NCBI GenBank assembly: GCA_045595185.1
Contig: JAZNZX010000031.1
Coordinates: 23,601 to 87,600 of the forward strand
Reading direction: 5' to 3'
DNA: 64,000 bases
DNA from: Fimenecus sp045595185
GTDB lineage: Bacteria > Bacillota > Clostridia > Oscillospirales > Acutalibacteraceae
Position 1 is the first letter of the stretch; the number at the start of each line of letters is the position of its first letter. A model generated the notes under the pieces. The model was not told where the DNA came from. It saw nothing but the letters and a program-made list of their open reading frames with translations, and did not search any database. A program made the translations under genes and the position numbers. Positions 17,221-23,939 of this stretch are shown in pieces.

Positions 17221-17263
17221 CCAACCGATAGATATAGTTGGAGCAGTCAGTTAAGACTGCTCC
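17221..17263 (-). promoter_or_regulatory. Hairpin leader of the potABCD mRNA
   Basis: Between the promoter and the potA ribosome binding site the transcript can form GGAGCAGTC-N6-GACTGCTCC (17240-17263, 9-bp perfect stem) or, overlapping its edge, CCAAC-N11-GTTGG (17221-17241). There is no T-run, so it is not a terminator. It may stabilise the mRNA or control access to the ribosome binding site. Confidence 0.45.
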
Positions 17264-17279
17264 TATTTGGTATGAATTA

Positions 17280-17308
17280 AATATAATCTTAATTCGCAAA
17301 AAAGTCAA
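17280..17308 (-). promoter_or_regulatory. Promoter of potABCD
   Basis: On the minus strand TTGACT (17308-17303) and TATATT (17285-17280) with a 17-nt spacer. The predicted mRNA starts near 17273. Confidence 0.72.
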
Positions 17309-17336
17309 TAATTTTTACAAATTTCGATTAAAAATT

Positions 17337-18113
17337 TTACTTATAATTTTTTACAATTTCGCTTAATTTATCGGGATTTCGCGTTGTGATGTTATCAGGT
17401 TCAAAAGAGAGAATTTTATACATATTAAATTCGCTGTCAACTGTCCATATTGAAACAAGAAGTCCGTTTTCGTGAAATACTTCTACAAGTTCTTTTGAAG
17501 CATTTTTATAGTTGAAATTTATACCGATTGCACCTGAATTTTTAACCTTTTCAACAAGGGATAAAAGATACTCTCTATCAGTATTTTTTGATTTATCTAC
17601 ATCCACATTAAGAAAATATTTCACCTGTGGACTGTTTGTTTTTACAGGCTCAACAAATTCATCTTTAACACCTGTATAGAATATTCTTTCCTCAATTCCG
17701 TACTTTTTTGCCGTCGGATAAACCTTTTCAAGAGCATCACATGTTTTTATATCAACATTTACTCTTATATTCTCAAATTGAGAAACATATTCAAAGGCTT
17801 CTTCGAGAGTAATCTCACCACCAACAGGCTCATCATGAGAAAGTACAGGCTCGCCTTTGTCATTGAAATACAAATCAAATTCTACTATTGTTGCACCGTT
17901 TTCAACGCCTTTTTTTATTGACTCAAGGCTGTTTTCCTTTGTATCAAGACAACCTGTATGTGCAGTTATTGTAAAGTCCTTTGATAATGAAATATCTGAA
18001 TTTTTATATTCGTTAAGTTTCATTTGTTTCGCTCCAAAAAATATTCCTGTACCTGAAATTGCACCTACAACAGCAATCAAAATTGCAATTTTTATTTTCC
18101 TATTATTCATCAT
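17337..18113 (-). CDS. Membrane-anchored glycerophosphodiester phosphodiesterase
   Basis: A 258-residue GDPD-family enzyme, expected to hydrolyse glycerophosphodiesters to glycerol-3-phosphate and an alcohol outside the membrane. An N-terminal hydrophobic anchor (about 7-27, IAILIAVVGAISGTGIFFG) precedes the TIM barrel. Catalytic elements are AHTGC with KENSLESI (the HRG...PENT region in divergent form), VEFDLYFNDKGEPVLSHDE (metal-binding Glu/Asp and second His) and VDIKT. Start at ATG 18113 with AAAGGA upstream; a longer frame would run into the adjacent palindromic repeat. Confidence 0.88.
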   Translation of the reverse strand: MMNNRKIKIAILIAVVGAISGTGIFFGAKQMKLNEYKNSDISLSKDFTITAHTGCLDTKENSLESIKKGVENGATIVEFDLYFNDKGEPVLSHDEPVGGEITLEEAFEYVSQFENIRVNVDIKTCDALEKVYPTAKKYGIEERIFYTGVKDEFVEPVKTNSPQVKYFLNVDVDKSKNTDREYLLSLVEKVKNSGAIGINFNYKNASKELVEVFHENGLLVSIWTVDSEFNMYKILSFEPDNITTRNPDKLSEIVKNYK

Positions 18114-18143
18114 TTTAAATATATCCTTTATTTTGACTTCAAG

Positions 18144-18226
18144 GTCATTCTGAGGAATGAAATGACGAAGAATCTCGGTAAGTTTCTTCATTCTGAAATG
18201 AGATTCTTCGCTACGCTCAAAATGAC
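18144..18226. repeat. GTCATTCTGAG repeat, copy 3 (diverged)
   Basis: GTCATTCTGAGGAATGAAATG with GACGAAGAATCT on the left, AGATTCTTCGCTACGCTCAA with AATGAC on the right. The core arms are in the opposite orientation relative to copy 1. No outer terminal repeats are visible. Confidence 0.85.
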
Positions 18227-18271
18227 ACTACATTTCACTTTATTTTAATATGATTTACAGTATAAATCAAG

Positions 18272-18300
18272 TTGATTTTTCATATGTTTTATGATAAACT
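18272..18300 (+). promoter_or_regulatory. Promoter of the cobalamin-riboswitch transcript
   Basis: TTGATT at 18272-18277 and TAAACT at 18295-18300, 17-nt spacer, immediately upstream of the riboswitch. Confidence 0.55.
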
Positions 18301-18304
18301 TTTT

Positions 18305-18500
18305 TCGTAAAGGTTCGGTATGTCGGGGAATCAGGTGAAAATCCTGAACGAGTCCGTCGCCGTAAGCAGATATGATGTTTTCACTTACTGCCGCAAAGTA
18401 AGATAAGCCATTGGACAAGCTCCGAGAAGGCGAAAACATCGTGACTCTGTGAGTCGGAATACCCGGTACTGAAATTTTCTTTGCCACGGTAACTGGTATA
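18305..18500 (+). ncRNA. Cobalamin (B12) riboswitch
   Basis: The core elements of the cobalamin aptamer are readable in order: a P3-P6 region with GGGAATCAGGTGAAAATCCT (from 18325), ACGAGTCCGTCGCCGTAA, the B12-box-like AAGCCATTGG (18405-18414), a long-range stem GATGTTTTC (18374) with GAAAACATC (18432), and GAGTCGGAATACCCGG near the end. It lies just upstream of a DUF4430 lipoprotein and an ECF S component. Such aptamers normally switch the genes off when B12 is plentiful. No clear intrinsic terminator follows, so control of translation initiation is more likely. Confidence 0.93.
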
Positions 18501-18549
18501 TGGAAAAGCCTTTATAGAAAAATAAAATATCTCAAAGGAGAGAAACAAC

Positions 18550-18984
18550 ATGAAAGAAATTTTAAGAAAAAATTTCCGTTCTGTTCTTTCATTGGTACTT
18601 GTTGCGGCCATGGTACTTATGTTTGCAGGTTGCGGACAAAATCAAGGTGAAGAAACACCTGAACCTTCACAAAATCAGCAGGAAGTCGTTGAAAAGTCAT
18701 TTACTTTTGAAGTGACAGAGCTTGACGGCACCAAAAAAGAATTTGAGGTCAAATATGACACAGAGGAATTTGTTGGTGAAGCACTTGTCAATGAAAAGCT
18801 TATTTCAGGTGAAGTGGGTCAATACGGTCTTATGGTTGACACGGTTAACGGTCAGAAATATGACTACACGGAAGATGGTGCTTACTGGGCATTCTATGTG
18901 AATGGTGAATACGCTATGACTGGTGTTGATACTACACCTATTAAAGATGGTGAAGTATATTCATTTGTGGCAACAAAGGCATAA
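18550..18984 (+). CDS. DUF4430 lipoprotein, probable cobalamin-binding protein
   Basis: A 144-residue exported lipoprotein: basic N-terminus, hydrophobic core, lipobox MFAGC with Cys28, then a Glu/Pro/Gln linker. The remainder is a DUF4430 domain (GxALxxxxLIS-type segment, GAYWAFYVNGEYAMTGVDTT, IKDGEVYSFV), a fold also found in the C-terminal domain of eukaryotic transcobalamin and intrinsic factor. With the B12 riboswitch upstream and the translationally coupled ECF S component downstream, a role as surface B12 receptor is likely. ATG at 18550 has AAAGGAG upstream. Confidence 0.85.
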   Translation: MKEILRKNFRSVLSLVLVAAMVLMFAGCGQNQGEETPEPSQNQQEVVEKSFTFEVTELDGTKKEFEVKYDTEEFVGEALVNEKLISGEVGQYGLMVDTVNGQKYDYTEDGAYWAFYVNGEYAMTGVDTTPIKDGEVYSFVATKA

Positions 18985-19517
18985 TGAAAAATCAGAAATA
19001 TCAACAGCTTGTTGACCTTGTTGTATTCGCCCTTTTGGGTGTCATAATGTTTGTGTCAAAATATTTGACCGAAGCTATTCCCAATGTACATTTCATTGGT
19101 ATGCTCACAATGACATACACCATTGTGTATCGAAGAAAAGCACTTGTTCCCATTTATGTTTTTGTGCTTTTAATAGGAATTTTCAATGGTTTTGCATTAT
19201 GGTGGATTCCGTATCTGTACATCTGGACAGTTCTTTGGGCAGTTACAATGCTCTTACCAAAGAAAATGAACACTAAAATTGCTGTTCCCGTATATTCGGT
19301 AGTCTGTGCGCTACACGGACTTTGCTATGGAATACTCTATTCCCCTGCACAAGCAATTATGTATGGACTTGATTTCAAGGGAATGATAGCTTGGATTGGT
19401 GCAGGATTGTATTTTGATATTATCCATGCCATAGGCAATTTTGCATTGGGATTTTTAATTATCCCTCTCTCCAACACCTTGAAAAGAGCCCATAAAACAG
19501 CAGAAAAAGAAAACTAA
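18984..19517 (+). CDS. ECF transporter S component, probable cobalamin or precursor uptake
   Basis: A 177-residue membrane protein with about five or six hydrophobic segments and the general look of an ECF substrate-binding subunit (conserved LGVIMFVSKYLTEAIPN start, WWIPYLYIWTVLW, AIGNFALGFLIIP). It overlaps the DUF4430 gene by one base (TAATG). Because both genes lie under one cobalamin riboswitch, the substrate is probably B12 or a corrinoid; this specificity is inferred. The shared EcfAA'T module is not in the window. Confidence 0.8.
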   Translation: MKNQKYQQLVDLVVFALLGVIMFVSKYLTEAIPNVHFIGMLTMTYTIVYRRKALVPIYVFVLLIGIFNGFALWWIPYLYIWTVLWAVTMLLPKKMNTKIAVPVYSVVCALHGLCYGILYSPAQAIMYGLDFKGMIAWIGAGLYFDIIHAIGNFALGFLIIPLSNTLKRAHKTAEKEN

Positions 19518-19531
19518 ACAACACAAAAAAA

Positions 19532-19567
19532 GCAGAGAAGACGAAAAATCTTCTCTGCTGATTTTTA
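19532..19567. terminator. Bidirectional terminator between the ECF gene and hydF
   Basis: GCAGAGAAGA-N7-TCTTCTCTGC, a perfect 10-bp stem, with ATTTTT on the right and a run of seven A on the left, so it can end both convergent transcripts. The T-run overlaps the hydF stop region. Confidence 0.9.
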
Positions 19568-20743
19568 TTTTATTGGTTGTAAACTCTTTTCTAATATGCC
19601 GTTGATTTGGGCGATTGCTGTACCATAGTTGGTTATTGGCACATTGTTTTCTTCGCAGAAACGACGACGATACTGCATTTCTCTTTCTGTAAGCATACAC
19701 CCACCACAATGTACAACAAGGGTAATCCCACTCAAATCTTCAGGGAAATCTTTGCCTGAAGTAAATTTAAAATTCAGTTCTTTTCCTGAATATTCCTTAA
19801 TCCATTTGGGAAGTTTCTGTGTGCCGATATCACCACATTGACGATGATGGGTACAACCCTCTGAAATAAGAATTGTATCGCCATCATTGAGCTTTTTCAT
19901 TTTTTCTGCACCTTTTATTGCACTCTCAAGGCTTCCTTTATATCTTGCCATAAGGATTGAAAAAGAAGTAAGTGGAATGTCCCCTACAACCTTTGACACA
20001 AAACCGAATGCTTGTGAATCGGTTATAACCATTTTAGGTGGCTCTTTAAGTGCTTCAAGTGTTGTTTTGAGTTCTGTTTCTCGTGTAACTACAGGAATTG
20101 CACCTGAATCGAGAATGTCACGAATTGTCATTTGTTGTGGAAGAATAAGTCTTCCTTTTGGTGCAGCAGAGTCAATAGGTGTTACAAGGACAACAATATC
20201 ACCTGTTTCAATCAAATCGCCCACAACTCGTTTGTTTTCATTCTGCACTTTTACTGCCTGTGCAATTTTTTCTTTCAATTCATTGATATTTGTGCCGTTT
20301 TTTGCACTTACAAGGATTGTATTGTCATCCAAAATAACATTTTCACAAAACAAATCCGACTTGTTATATGCCACAACGAATGGAATCTTCTTTTTGTCAA
20401 AAAGGGCAAGTATTTCTCGGTCAAAATCTTGCAAACCAACGGTAGAATCCACAACAAGCACAGCAATATCAATGTAATTAAGCACCTGCTTTGTCTTTTT
20501 CACTCGCATTTCGCCAAGAGTCCCCTCGTCGTCAATACCGGGGGTATCAACAATTACAACAGGGCCTAAAGGTAAAAGTTCCATAGCCTTTTTAACAGGG
20601 TCTGTTGTTGTACCTTTTACATCTGACACAAGTGACATTTCCTGCCCTGTAACAGCATTTACAACACTTGATTTACCTGCATTTCGCAGTCCGAAAAAAC
20701 CTATATGTAGTCTTTCAGCTGATACAACTTCATTCAAACTCAT
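19565..20743 (-). CDS. hydF: [FeFe]-hydrogenase H-cluster maturation GTPase HydF
   Basis: Scaffold/GTPase that receives the assembled 2Fe subcluster and transfers it to apo-hydrogenase; 392 residues. The N-terminal GTPase domain has G1 GLRNAGKSS, G3 DTPGID and G4 NKSD. The C-terminal cluster-binding domain has CTHHRQCGD and HCGGCML, matching the conserved H-x-C...H-C-x2-C arrangement. ATG at 20743 has AAGGTGA upstream; a GTG at 20752 lies within that site. Last gene of the TM1266-hydE-hydG-hydF unit. Confidence 0.96.
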   Translation of the reverse strand: MSLNEVVSAERLHIGFFGLRNAGKSSVVNAVTGQEMSLVSDVKGTTTDPVKKAMELLPLGPVVIVDTPGIDDEGTLGEMRVKKTKQVLNYIDIAVLVVDSTVGLQDFDREILALFDKKKIPFVVAYNKSDLFCENVILDDNTILVSAKNGTNINELKEKIAQAVKVQNENKRVVGDLIETGDIVVLVTPIDSAAPKGRLILPQQMTIRDILDSGAIPVVTRETELKTTLEALKEPPKMVITDSQAFGFVSKVVGDIPLTSFSILMARYKGSLESAIKGAEKMKKLNDGDTILISEGCTHHRQCGDIGTQKLPKWIKEYSGKELNFKFTSGKDFPEDLSGITLVVHCGGCMLTEREMQYRRRFCEENNVPITNYGTAIAQINGILEKSLQPIK

Positions 20744-20753
20744 AAAAATCACC

Positions 20754-22199
20754 TTAGAATCTGAAATCTCGTCTGTTTGACGCTTTAATATCTTCTACAT
20801 TCTGAATTGCAATAGCTCTTGCTTTCGGATTCGGCACTTTTTGAAGCTCCTTTTCAATAAGCTCAAAGCCGATTTTCTTTGTTTCTTCACTTGCATAGTC
20901 CACAAGGAACTCTGTAAGAGTCATAAGAGCGTTCGGATGGCAACAGTTCTGAATCTGACCATTTTTGCAAAGCGCCATAAATCTGTCACCGGTTCTGCCC
21001 TCTCTGTAACAAGCAGTACAGAATGACGGAATATGGCCTTTTTCCATAAGCCAACGAACAACCTCGTCGAGAGTTCTCTGGTCAGAAACATCAAACTGCT
21101 CTGAATCGTGCGGTCTTTCTTCTTCTGTATAACCACCTACAGATGTACGGGAAGCACCGCTGATTTGAGAAATACCCATATTAAGTGCTCTGCCACGAAC
21201 TTCTTCTGATTCTCTTGTTGAGATAATCATACCTGTATATGGAACAGCAATACGGATACAAGCAATAATCTTTTCAAACATTTCATCGGAAATTGAATTG
21301 TCAAATGCAGTCGGGTCAATGTCGTCTGCCTTTTTAATTCTCGGAACGCTGATTGTATGAGGGCCGACACCGTGAACTGCTTCAAGGTGTTCAGCGTGCA
21401 TCATAAGACCGACAAATTCATATTTATAAAGCTCAAGGCCGAAAAGCACGCCAAGACCAACGTCGTCAATTCCACCTTCCATTGCTCTGTCCATTGCCTC
21501 TGTATGATAAGCGTAGTTGTGCTTTGGGCCTGTCGGATGAAGCTTTTCATAGCTTTCCTTGTGATATGTTTCCTGGAAAAGAATATAAGTACCTATGCCT
21601 GCGTCCTTAAGTTTTCTGTAATTTTCAACTGTTGTTGCTGCGATATTTACATTAACTCGGCGAATTGCACCATTTTTATGCTTGATGCTGTAAATTGTGT
21701 CGATACATTCAAGGATATATTCGATTGGGTTATTTACAGGGTCTTCACCTGCTTCAATAGCAAGTCGCTTATGTCCCATATCCTGCAAAGCGATAACTTC
21801 CTGACGAACTTCTTCCTGAGTAAGCTTTTTACGACAGATATTCTTGTTCTGATAATGATATGGACAATAAACGCAACCGTTTACACAGTAGTTTGAAAGG
21901 TACAAAGGTGCAAACATTACGATACGATTACCATAGAATGCAAGTTTGATTTCCTCTGCAAGCTTAAAGAGTCTTTCATTCATATCAGGAAGGTCACAAA
22001 GAAGTAAAATTGCTGCTTCACGGTGAGAAAGACCCGCACAAATTGTGCCTTCTTCTGTTTTCCTTGGTCTTGCTTTTTCTAAAATTTCTTCGATTAACTC
22101 TCTGTTATGCTTATTCTGTTCAGCATATTCTAAAGTCGCTAATATTTCTTCATCACTGATAAATTCTTCAGCCTTTAATGATTTTGGATTGTATGCCAT
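20754..22199 (-). CDS. hydG: [FeFe]-hydrogenase maturase HydG (tyrosine lyase)
   Basis: Radical SAM enzyme of 481 residues that splits tyrosine to p-cresol, CO and cyanide, supplying the H-cluster ligands. The SAM cluster motif is Cys105-x3-Cys109-x2-Cys112 (CVNGCVYC). The HydG-specific C-terminal cluster motif C-x2-C-x22-C is present (CTAC...CC-HPNALMTLTE). The length matches the family. It lies 6 nt downstream of hydE and 10 nt upstream of hydF. Confidence 0.97.
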   Translation of the reverse strand: MAYNPKSLKAEEFISDEEILATLEYAEQNKHNRELIEEILEKARPRKTEEGTICAGLSHREAAILLLCDLPDMNERLFKLAEEIKLAFYGNRIVMFAPLYLSNYCVNGCVYCPYHYQNKNICRKKLTQEEVRQEVIALQDMGHKRLAIEAGEDPVNNPIEYILECIDTIYSIKHKNGAIRRVNVNIAATTVENYRKLKDAGIGTYILFQETYHKESYEKLHPTGPKHNYAYHTEAMDRAMEGGIDDVGLGVLFGLELYKYEFVGLMMHAEHLEAVHGVGPHTISVPRIKKADDIDPTAFDNSISDEMFEKIIACIRIAVPYTGMIISTRESEEVRGRALNMGISQISGASRTSVGGYTEEERPHDSEQFDVSDQRTLDEVVRWLMEKGHIPSFCTACYREGRTGDRFMALCKNGQIQNCCHPNALMTLTEFLVDYASEETKKIGFELIEKELQKVPNPKARAIAIQNVEDIKASNRRDFRF

Positions 22200-22205
22200 A
22201 ATTTC

Positions 22206-23258
22206 TCAACCTTTCTTTATATCTCCTCGGTCAGTTACGATTTCATAACCGATGTTTTTCATACTGTTTTTAAGATTTTCTATTTCCTGTGCAGATTCAT
22301 TTCCGCTGATTAGCTTGTTGTTATAAAGCTCATATTTCTTTCTGACACTATGCGGTGAAAGATTTGGCATTATAACATTTGCTCCACACAAAATTCCTTT
22401 TTCACGACCGCCTTGTTCTGCCGAGCCCAATGCAGTTGTAGCAGGTAACAGGATATTAGGTTTTATAAGCCTTATTATTGAAAGCAGATAACAAGTAAGC
22501 TCAACATCCCCTGACGAAAAATCCTTAAACTCTGTTGCCTTATGTGGAATGAATGGTCCGATTCCACACATTTCAGGTGAAAATTCTTCAATGAATTTTA
22601 AATCCTTTGCAAGATTTTCTGTTGTCTGATAAGGTGAACCCACCATAAAGCCACAGCCTGTCTGAAAACCAATCTTTTTTAGATTGTGTAAACATTCCAT
22701 TCGTGTTTTATAACTCATTTTCTGTGGATGAAGCTTGTTATAATGGTCTTCATCTGCAGTTTCGTGACGAAGAAGGTATCTGTCAGCACCTGCATTGTAA
22801 AGCTTTTTATAACTTTCATAACTGCGTTCACCCAAGGAAAGAGTTATAGCACAATCAGGATATTTTTCTTTTATTGACCTTATAATATCAACAAGAATTT
22901 CATCGGTAAAATGCAAATCCTCGCCACCTTGCATTACAAAGGTACGAAAGCCCAATGAGTAACCCTCGTCACAACAAGAAAGAATTTCTTCTTTTGTCAG
23001 TCTGTATCTGTCGCAAGTCTTATTTGATGCTCTTATGCCACAATAAAGGCAGTCGTTTTTGCAGATATTACTGATTTCAATAAGTCCGCGGATAAAAACT
23101 GTGTTACCGTAAACAGCTTGTCGCTTTTTTACTGCTTCATTTTTAAGAAATTCTGCAATTTCTTCATTTCTGTTATCAATTAAATATTCATATTCAGTTG
23201 TTGAAAGTGAACCTGTGCTGATTAGCTTTTCTGTAATTTTTAATAACTTTTCATTCAT
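22206..23258 (-). CDS. hydE: [FeFe]-hydrogenase maturase HydE
   Basis: Radical SAM enzyme of 350 residues acting on an iron-cysteine precursor made by HydG during assembly of the 2Fe subcluster. The SAM motif is Cys66-x3-Cys70-x2-Cys73 (CKNDCLYC); FVMQGGED, SLGERSYESY, RHETAD and MVGSPYQT match HydE rather than the related BioB. The extra C-terminal cluster cysteines known in some HydE proteins are not evident. It overlaps the TM1266-like gene by 8 bases. Confidence 0.96.
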   Translation of the reverse strand: MNEKLLKITEKLISTGSLSTTEYEYLIDNRNEEIAEFLKNEAVKKRQAVYGNTVFIRGLIEISNICKNDCLYCGIRASNKTCDRYRLTKEEILSCCDEGYSLGFRTFVMQGGEDLHFTDEILVDIIRSIKEKYPDCAITLSLGERSYESYKKLYNAGADRYLLRHETADEDHYNKLHPQKMSYKTRMECLHNLKKIGFQTGCGFMVGSPYQTTENLAKDLKFIEEFSPEMCGIGPFIPHKATEFKDFSSGDVELTCYLLSIIRLIKPNILLPATTALGSAEQGGREKGILCGANVIMPNLSPHSVRKKYELYNNKLISGNESAQEIENLKNSMKNIGYEIVTDRGDIKKG

Positions 23259-23508
23259 TTGTAATCACATTCGAGTATGCAGTTTTAACACTTATACCGT
23301 CTATTTTGCCGATTTTTCCCGACATTGCAGAAATCATATCCTGCGGTGCATCAACTGCGATACTTACTATATTAACATTTTTCTTTCTGTATGGAATTCC
23401 CATTCTTCCGACAATGTATTCACCGTAATCGTGAAGAATGGCATTGAGAAGCTCAACTGATTCCATCTTTTCAACTATTATCCCCATAACAGCAATACGA
23501 GTTTCCAT
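23251..23508 (-). CDS. TM1266-type iron-only hydrogenase system regulator (putative)
   Basis: An 85-residue ACT-like protein: METRIAVMGIIVEK at the start, HDYGEYIVGRMGIPY in the middle and ISVDA-type strand with GKIGKIDGISVKTAYSN at the end, which are the hallmarks of the TM1266 family that accompanies hydEFG. Its function is not established; the name regulator comes from genome context. It is the first gene of the maturation unit; ATG at 23508 follows AGAGGTGA. Confidence 0.9.
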   Translation of the reverse strand: METRIAVMGIIVEKMESVELLNAILHDYGEYIVGRMGIPYRKKNVNIVSIAVDAPQDMISAMSGKIGKIDGISVKTAYSNVITNE

Positions 23509-23549
23509 AATTTATTCTCACCTCTATAACTGATGTTGTCACATCTTAT

Positions 23550-23712
23550 GTAATTGCTGATTAAATCGTGTTGCAATTATCAGCGAGATAGTTTTTTGTC
23601 AGAACCGTCAAAAAACGCAGGCAATACTTTGTGTATTAACGAGTATTTTGGACGAGTTATGACGGAAAAGTAGCCGCTGAAAATTGTGACTAAGATTTAA
23701 ATCAGTGATTAC
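23550..23712. mobile_element. MITE-like element with ~37-bp imperfect terminal inverted repeats
   Basis: The left end (GTAATTGCTGATTAAATCG then TGTTGCAATTATCAGCG, 23550-23585) and the reverse complement of the right end (GTAATCACTGATTTAAATC then TTAGTCACAATTTTCAGCG, 23675-23712) align over their whole length. Internal arms also pair: GTTTTTTG with CAAAAAAC, and CCGTCA with TGACGG. There is no plausible gene inside and no clear target-site duplication. It sits between the TM1266-type gene and the leader RNA at 23712-23827. Confidence 0.65.
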
Positions 23713-23714
23713 AC

Positions 23715-23751
23715 AAAAAAAGGTATAATATCCCTGTGAAGATATTATACC
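23715..23751 (-). terminator. Intrinsic terminator of the hyd leader transcript
   Basis: On the minus strand GGTATAATATC-N8-GATATTATACC (11-bp perfect stem) followed by seven T. No plus-strand use is likely because no plus-strand gene ends to its left. Confidence 0.82.
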
Positions 23752-23827
23752 GTTAAAATTAAGTGTAGTATTATATTTATACATTACACCTTTCATCCGG
23801 AAGCTAACAGCATCTTCATGTCAGGTC
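23715..23827 (-). ncRNA. Candidate leader/small RNA upstream of the hyd maturation genes
   Basis: A predicted transcript begins near 23827 and runs to the terminator at 23715. Its first 39 nt (23826-23788) fold as nested pairs: ACCT with AGGT, CAT with ATG, GAAG with CTTC, leaving an ATGCTGTTAG loop and a CGG bulge. It could be a small RNA or a terminating leader that controls read-through into TM1266-hydEGF. It matches no riboswitch class I can recall. Confidence 0.5.
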
Positions 23828-23833
23828 ATATAC

Positions 23834-23862
23834 ATTTTATCATATTTATTTTTCTGTGTAAA
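23834..23862 (-). promoter_or_regulatory. Promoter of the hyd leader RNA
   Basis: On the minus strand TTTACA (23862-23857) and TAAAAT (23839-23834) with a 17-nt spacer, and a TG extended -10 dinucleotide (TGA-TAAAAT). Confidence 0.68.
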
Positions 23863-23939
23863 GAATTTTATTTTTGTTTTATTGCATTACATTATATTTT
23901 TTGGTATTATTTTTATATCTTTGAAAAGTTGGTGAAATT

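Noticed and set aside
20143..20752. Antisense frames inside hydF
   Set aside because: Shadow frames; the minus-strand hydF motifs are complete and continuous.
23608..23796. 62-codon minus-strand frame across the hyd leader and MITE-like element
   Set aside because: It runs through a terminator stem and inverted repeats; no family features. The start has AAAGG nearby, so a regulatory peptide is not fully excluded, but structure explains the sequence better.
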